Assembly (NCBI GenBank): GCA_034096865.1
Contig: JAWQFJ010008776.1
Span: 7,501-17,892, forward strand
Length of the DNA: 10,392 nt
Source of the DNA: Theodoxus fluviatilis
Taxonomy: Eukaryota > Mollusca > Gastropoda > Cycloneritida > Neritidae
Direction of reading: 5' to 3'
Shown: piece by piece, positions 6,897-10,392 of the stretch
How positions within the stretch are numbered: the stretch's first letter is position 1
How the letters are laid out: each line of letters opens with the position of its first letter
Position numbers and translations under genes: made by a program
The notes under the pieces: generated by a model
Databases searched by the model: none
Told to the model about the DNA's origin: nothing
Seen by the model: the letters and a program-made list of their open reading frames with translations, nothing else

Positions 6897-6898
<2 letters not shown>

Positions 6899-6965
<67 letters not shown>

Positions 6966-6988
6966 TGTCTGTCTGTCTGTCTGTCTGT
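6899..6988 (+). repeat. (GT)n then (CTGT)n microsatellite leading copy C
   Basis: GT dinucleotides run uninterrupted from 6899 to about 6964, then CTGT units to about 6988. All three dispersed-repeat copies have such a tract immediately before the core: CTGT only in A, mixed in B, long GT then CTGT in C. The tract therefore appears to be part of the element's left end rather than local DNA. Confidence 0.9.
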
Positions 6989-7113
6989 CCCGACTCCACG
7001 GCTTATATCTCAAAAACTACTGGACGGATTTCCTTGAGATTTTGCACACTAACTGGAAGTTAGGTCCGATTGAATGTATCAAATTTTCAGAATCGAGGCT
7101 TGAAGAGAAAGTG
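6989..7113 (+). repeat. Dispersed repeat, copy C (truncated)
   Basis: The core begins at 6989 (CCCGACTCCACGGC) and matches copies A and B until about 7113 (GAAAGTG), with more substitutions than A versus B, including a small deletion near 7075. Right of 7113 the match stops. Sequence from 7114 onward matches a coding-like fragment instead. The CRE-containing right half is missing. Confidence 0.75.
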
Positions 7114-7119
7114 GTCAAA

Positions 7120-7224
7120 CTCTTTTCCTACGTTCACAAAACAACATTTGGCTTCTTTGTATGATGAACGTCTACCAGCAGACGCAAAAAAGCGATACTA
7201 CGCTGTGTTGGCGTCAAATTCATT
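7120..7224 (+). pseudogene. Coding-like fragment a (LPADAKKRYY motif)
   Basis: One frame reads FTKQHLASLYDERLPADAKK then RYYAVLASNSFHL and a stop. The nucleotides also match 7526-7602. The motif LPADA..RY followed by DPY (seen in fragment b) resembles the segment preceding the SWIM zinc finger in a large family of uncharacterised invertebrate proteins, but I recall this family only loosely. There is no start codon, no splice-site evidence, and the fragment directly abuts copy C. I regard it as a relic of a gene or repeat-borne ORF. Confidence 0.3.
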
Positions 7225-7230
7225 CCATTT

Positions 7231-7452
7231 GTGAAACCGGTAAAGTATATGTACCATCTTACATCTAGATCGTTGCCTTCGCTGGTTAAAAGCCTGGAAT
7301 CGCCCAGCGAACTAACTGAATGTCGACACAATCACGCGGCACTGTTGTACATTTGCAGTCAACGTAAGATCTCGTACGACGATTTGATTCAAGGCCTAGT
7401 GCTAATTGTTTTGATGGTCTGGTCTCAGTGTCACAAAAATATGATGATTTAA
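7231..7452 (+). pseudogene. Coding-like fragment, possible SWIM-type remnant
   Basis: A 73-codon frame from 7231 to a TAA contains ELTECRHNHAALLYICSQ. The C-x-H-x-A-A-L-L pattern resembles the second half of a SWIM zinc finger (CxC...CxHxAALL), but the leading CxC pair is not visible. It lies between the two LPADAK fragments, which fits one broken gene of that family, yet the order of parts is not the usual one. The function of these proteins is not established. It could equally be a chance open frame. Confidence 0.2.
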
Positions 7453-7499
7453 TCAATCCCTGACCCGGAAATGTTGGGGACAACGACCATTTCAGCGTA

Positions 7500-7790
7500 A
7501 TGACATCGAGTCAAACAGAGTTATCTTTCCTACTTCAGCAAAACGCTTCGATATATGTTGAACCTCTACCAGCAGACGCCAAAATGCGATACTACGAAAA
7601 GAATATTGACGTTGATGGGTTAGATCCGTATGAAATACCAAACAGTTCATGCTATCATCCATTTTTCTACAATTTACAGTGCAAAATACGAACCACGAGG
7701 GTTTATGACAAGGTCGTTATAAATGCTTCACATACCTACAAGTTTACAATGGCACAGTTGGTAGAGCATTGGGCTCTTGGTCATGCATGA
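7500..7790 (+). pseudogene. Coding-like fragment b (LPADAKMRYY...DPYEIP)
   Basis: A 96-codon frame from an ATG at 7500 reads LSFLLQQNASIYVEPLPADA, KMRYYEKNIDVDGLDPYEIP, and then runs into sequence (CYHPFFYNLQ) that is part of the duplicated segment, and finally into the tRNA-like unit. The last 40 codons are thus repeat-derived, not gene. The first 50 codons match fragment a at 7120-7200. The LPADAK...DPYEIP spacing resembles a motif in uncharacterised SWIM-containing invertebrate proteins. No catalytic residue can be named. Confidence 0.3.
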
Positions 7791-7983
7791 CCAGGTTCGA
7801 TTCTGCACTGAAACTTTTTTTCTCTCTCTTTTTTCGAGGGGTTGTGGGTTCGAACCCGACCTGGTTTTTTGTGTTTGTGTGTGTGTGCGTTTTTTCCTCC
7901 TCTTTTCTCGGAGGCTGCGGGTTCGAACCCGATCTTCTTCTTTTTTTCTCCAAAACCTGGAGGTTCAGCGCCAGCGGTTTTTA
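7644..7983 (+). repeat. Duplicated segment, copy 2 (tRNA-like unit plus two perfect extra B boxes)
   Basis: This is the counterpart of 5723-6048. The body holds GGGTTCGAACCC twice (7846-7857 and 7919-7930), each a 12-bp palindrome and a perfect B-box core, in addition to the B box of the tRNA-like unit at 7794-7804. The two extra boxes lie in an internal duplication of about 73 bp, each copy being a T-arm-like block followed by a T/GT-rich run. The segment ends with the 34-bp block at 7950-7983, identical to copy 1. Confidence 0.7.
7742..7821 (+). pseudogene. tRNA-like unit with A and B boxes and a T-run, copy 2
   Basis: The A box TGGCACAGTTGG at 7750-7761 is a perfect consensus match. The B box GGTTCGATTCT at 7794-7804 differs only in its last base. 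Their 44-base spacing equals that of an intron-less tRNA gene. T7 at 7815-7821 would end RNA polymerase III transcription just after the unit. The T stem is poorly paired and no acceptor stem is visible. Between the boxes lies a 16-bp perfect palindrome, TGGTCATGCATGACCA, at 7778-7793. It is a tRNA-derived relic, possibly still able to recruit TFIIIC. Confidence 0.65.
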
Positions 7984-8079
7984 TTGATTTTGCCAGTATT
8001 TCTGCCATTTTAATCATGACTAGGACTATCTGTAATATATTTTCTTCCACTTGAGTCGTGGGACAGGGCAGATGAAGCG

Positions 8080-8425
8080 AAGGCAGAAAGTGCTTTTCAA
8101 GTTCACTCTGGCTTCTACGCATGAAGTCTTCTGCTGATGACTCGTGCTACGTTCGTTGGAGACTGCCAATGCATGTATGTGTGTGTCGACACACACGTCT
8201 CTCCTCCAATAGGAGGCCTTGGTAGCTCTCACCACGTTGTCACGTCTGTAGGATACACTGACCGCCAACGGGACAGGAAGAGGAGTCAATTCGTGCAAAC
8301 AACAGCACACACTTTCATTCCGAGATGCTTGGCAATGGAGGTAATTTTTCCTCTGCAATGCGCTCTGGAGAGGAAGTCAGCCCACGCGGAAGAAAAGTGC
8401 AGATGTAAATGTATGTCTGACAAAT
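8080..8425 (+). repeat. Diverged direct repeat, copy 1 of 2
   Basis: This region aligns by eye with about 10020-10365 in the same orientation, about 1.94 kb apart. The clearest parts are AAACAACAG (about 8298), TTTCATTCC, and GCACTCTGG/GCGCTCTGG followed by AGTCAGCCCACG and AGAAAAGTGCA (8355-8403). Left parts match more weakly (GTGCTTTTCA with GCGCCTTTCA, and TGATGA..CGTG). A 96-codon + strand frame crosses it but resembles no protein I know. It is either a dispersed repeat or an old tandem duplication. Confidence 0.6.
8179..8216. repeat. 18-bp perfect palindrome followed by a short hairpin
   Basis: GTGTGTGTCGACACACAC at 8179-8196 is self-complementary around a SalI-like GTCGAC centre. It is followed at 8203-8216 by CCTCC-AATA-GGAGG. 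The palindrome may simply be a GT tract meeting a CA tract. Confidence 0.8.
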
Positions 8426-8488
8426 GATGTTTTGTAAGTGACCATGTGCTGTAAAAATTATTTCAGTCTGGATAAAATTCAGTAATAT

Positions 8489-8520
8489 AATAAAGATAAC
8501 CAGGTGTGTGTGGCAATAAA
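8489..8520 (+). terminator. Polyadenylation-like cluster on the + strand
   Basis: AATAAA occurs at 8489-8494, a GT-rich stretch (GGTGTGTGTGG) at 8502-8512, and a second AATAAA at 8515-8520. This signal plus a downstream GU-rich element fits a 3' end for a + strand transcript crossing the 8080-8425 repeat. No upstream coding sequence supports a gene. Confidence 0.3.
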
Positions 8521-8700
8521 AATACAGGATGCACAATGTTTATACCAGAACTGAATGTGCGGAATTTTCAAGGACGCGGCTCTATCATAAAGGCCGAAAT
8601 TAAAATATATTTATAAACTCGTTAATATGAATACTCAAATGTGTGAGATTTCTGGGATTACTAAAGGTCTTTTTGTGGAATAGACGTGATCAGATTCATA
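8521..8700. other. AT-rich stretch, nothing recognised
   Basis: No open frame of note, no repeat, and no signal I can name. Confidence 0.5.
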
Positions 8701-8910
8701 TTTGCCAGAGCATCACAAACGCATACACTCATACACACATCCACGTACATTCACACATAAAAACTCATGCACATTAACACTAACACACACACATCCACAT
8801 TAGCACTAACACACACACACACGCACACATACGCACACACACATACGCACAGACATACACACATACACACACACACATAAACACACACGCACACCCCTAA
8901 CGCACAAAAA
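8701..8910 (+). repeat. CA-rich cryptic microsatellite
   Basis: About 200 bases are dominated by ACAC, ACAT and ACGC units. An internal near-repeat of about 37 bp (CACATTAACACTAACACAC at 8769-8787 and CACATTAGCACTAACACAC at 8796-8814) shows it partly grew by duplicating a longer unit. The reverse-strand Cys/Val-rich frame is a product of this composition. Confidence 0.85.
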
Positions 8911-10019
8911 GATACACAGGAGAAGCACACGAACTACACACAACATAGACTTTCGCGACGAAGAGAGACAACATTGACAAATAGGTGAAGACAAAATATG
9001 TCATAGCATGTCGATTAAATGGCGAAAGAGGTGCACAAATGACAGACAGACAAGACTTAGGCACATACATGTAGATAAGCGAGAAAAAAAAACATACTCA
9101 GACACACGAAATATATGTACACATGGCACACACTTGGTTACATATATTTTTGTTTTAACCTGGAAATTGTTAGTGTCATCTCATTATCTGCGCAGTAAGG
9201 GCAGCAGTACAGGCTGTCACAGTCGGCTGCCCGTTCAGGAGCATAGCATGCTCTCTCCTGCTCGACCAGTTCCTTCAAAGAACAAAGACCATACATGCAG
9301 AGGACAGCGAATACCAGGGTAAGCAGCTACAGATCCTGTGTTGCATTGCTGCACTCACTGCACTGGGAAGCAAGGATGCTGTGAACTTCAACAAGCTCCA
9401 ACCGGATTCCCATCAGTCACGTGAAACTGGCTGAGCTGTCTGCACTTTTTACTTCGACATTCTGAACAGAGGAGCTTTTTTATTCTGATTTGAAATCCCC
9501 TCTACTGAAGTAAATTTCTGACAACTCTAACCTTAAACTTTTATAATATGCAATATTTCTCTAGGCGACAGTTTAACTGAACGATTGATTGAAAGCTTAC
9601 ACAATGCAAAACAAGCAGTAGTAGAGGTATACATGTAATTGTGTCTTTAATATATCACTGAATTACCAGACTAACGGATGTAACTAAGAGAGGCATTGGT
9701 CACACACGTCAGCCATAAAACAAAAATGCACAACACATACAAAGCAAACCAGAGGCACACCAAAGATTATGAGAAAGAAGCCAAATACAAAGAAACAAGA
9801 CACATTGACGGTATATGCGAACAGAAGTACAATAATACAGTTATTTGTACACAAAATAAATACACACACACGATCAACAGAACAAAAAAATACATAAAGG
9901 ACGCTATAAAACAAGGTATTTTGCAGAAGAACATTTCATTTAATCTCTAATCGTGCTCAATGACTTGGACTATCTTTGTCTCCTGACTCAGTCAGACGAG
10001 AAAGGATCAAAACTGTGAA
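8911..10019. other. About 1.1 kb without a recognisable gene
   Basis: The sequence is AT-leaning, and A/CA-rich at 9700-9900. A 104-codon + strand frame (9008-9322) and an 84-codon frame (9696-9950) have no recognisable motifs and biased composition. A small hairpin GAGCAT-AGC-ATGCTC lies at 9239-9253, and a donor-like GGTAAGC at 9318-9324 follows a GC-balanced stretch that might be an untranslated exon; neither is convincing on its own. Confidence 0.4.
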
Positions 10020-10365
10020 GACACAGAGCGCCTTTCAGCTCTACATTGGCCTCTGGACAGCCATTTCTGATGATCGATTCGTGTCATATTTGCTTGAGAC
10101 CTACACTCGATGTCGGTACTTGTTGACACCGCCGATTATGTAGGATGGGGACCACAGTAGTGAGGGTGCTGGTGGCACGACTCTGGAAAGCATTGGCTGC
10201 TTCGTGCCATTTATTTACTCAAAACAGAAGCGCCTTTCTGCCAAACAACAGGCCCACATAATTTCATTCCTGCTGCTGACCTATGGAAGGAACTTGTTCT
10301 CCGCGATGCACTCTGGAAAAGAAGTCAGCCCACGTGGGAGAAAAGTGCAAGTCTAAACGTCTGTC
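10020..10365 (+). repeat. Diverged direct repeat, copy 2 of 2
   Basis: This is the counterpart of 8080-8425. The best-conserved part is 10300-10351 (GCACTCTGG, AGAAGTCAGCCCACGTGG, GAGAAAAGTGCA). It holds the palindrome CCCACGTGGG at 10329-10338 (an E-box core CACGTG), which is CCCACGCGG in copy 1. No protein is recognisable. Confidence 0.6.
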
Positions 10366-10392
10366 TGGTCTTTCTGTCAAATTACTCCTCGT

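Larger units (their letters stand above)
6423..6897 (+). mobile_element. 5' part of a PIF/Harbinger DNA transposon
   Basis: GGCCCGTATTCACGACGGCG at 6424-6443 resembles the terminal sequence of Harbinger-type elements and MITEs that begin GGGCCCGTATTCA. A subterminal direct repeat (6430-6448 and 6511-6529, one mismatch) and an inverted repeat (6477-6498 with 6570-6602) follow. The transposase start is at 6620. The element is cut at about 6898 by a (GT)n tract and copy C; no 3' terminal inverted repeat was found. The terminus assignment is from memory of the family and is less certain than the coding match. Confidence 0.55.

Noticed and set aside
6835..7164. Cys/Val-rich frames around 6900
   Set aside because: Products of (GT)n and (CTGT)n, continuing into copy C, which has the same frame in all copies without any recognisable domain.
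9684..9914. Hydrophobic 76-codon - strand frame resembling a membrane protein
   Set aside because: It lies opposite A/CA-rich DNA that automatically gives Phe/Val/Cys-rich translations; no supporting start context or homology.

Overview
This window is eukaryotic, non-coding, repeat-dense DNA. I see no intact host gene. The repeat style suggests a marine invertebrate, most likely a mollusc: long (CT)n/(GA)n, (GT)n and (CTGT)n tracts, tRNA-like repeats, a Harbinger fragment, and a Ty3/gypsy element of the Gmr1 type. That taxonomic call is inference from repeat character only.

Region 1 (1-640) has no gene. It may hold the leader or a decayed 5' LTR of the following element, but no LTR pair can be tested because the 3' end of that element is missing. 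Region 2 (about 679-4100) is a broken LTR retrotransposon on the + strand. A SCAN-like gag is interrupted by an expanded GA tract. A direct junction that lacks the CCHC knuckle and protease follows, then a frameshifted integrase, and then reverse transcriptase with the start of RNase H. Integrase lies UPSTREAM of reverse transcriptase, the unusual order of Gmr1-like Ty3/gypsy elements. Pol stops abruptly at 4100.

Region 3 (4101-5600) starts with three identical 35-bp hairpin-bearing repeats. They lead into a dispersed repeat of unknown class ('copy A', which carries TGACGTCA palindromes), then about 820 bp of pyrimidine tract with four similar modules, and then a short AATAAA plus GTTC-repeat tail. 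Region 4 (5600-8000) is a mosaic. It holds two related segments with tRNA-like promoter boxes and extra B-box motifs, two more copies of the dispersed repeat (B about 98% identical to A by eye; C truncated), the N-terminal piece of a Harbinger transposase, and two short similar coding-like fragments sharing an LPADAK.RYY motif.

Region 5 (8000-10392) has no recognisable gene. It holds two diverged copies of a segment of about 340 bp near 8080 and 10020, a + strand polyadenylation-like cluster, and a CA-rich tract. The parts do not form a pathway. The window reads as nested insertion and decay, with one apparently young repeat family (A/B/C) spread over older debris. All comparisons were made by eye, without alignments or database searches.
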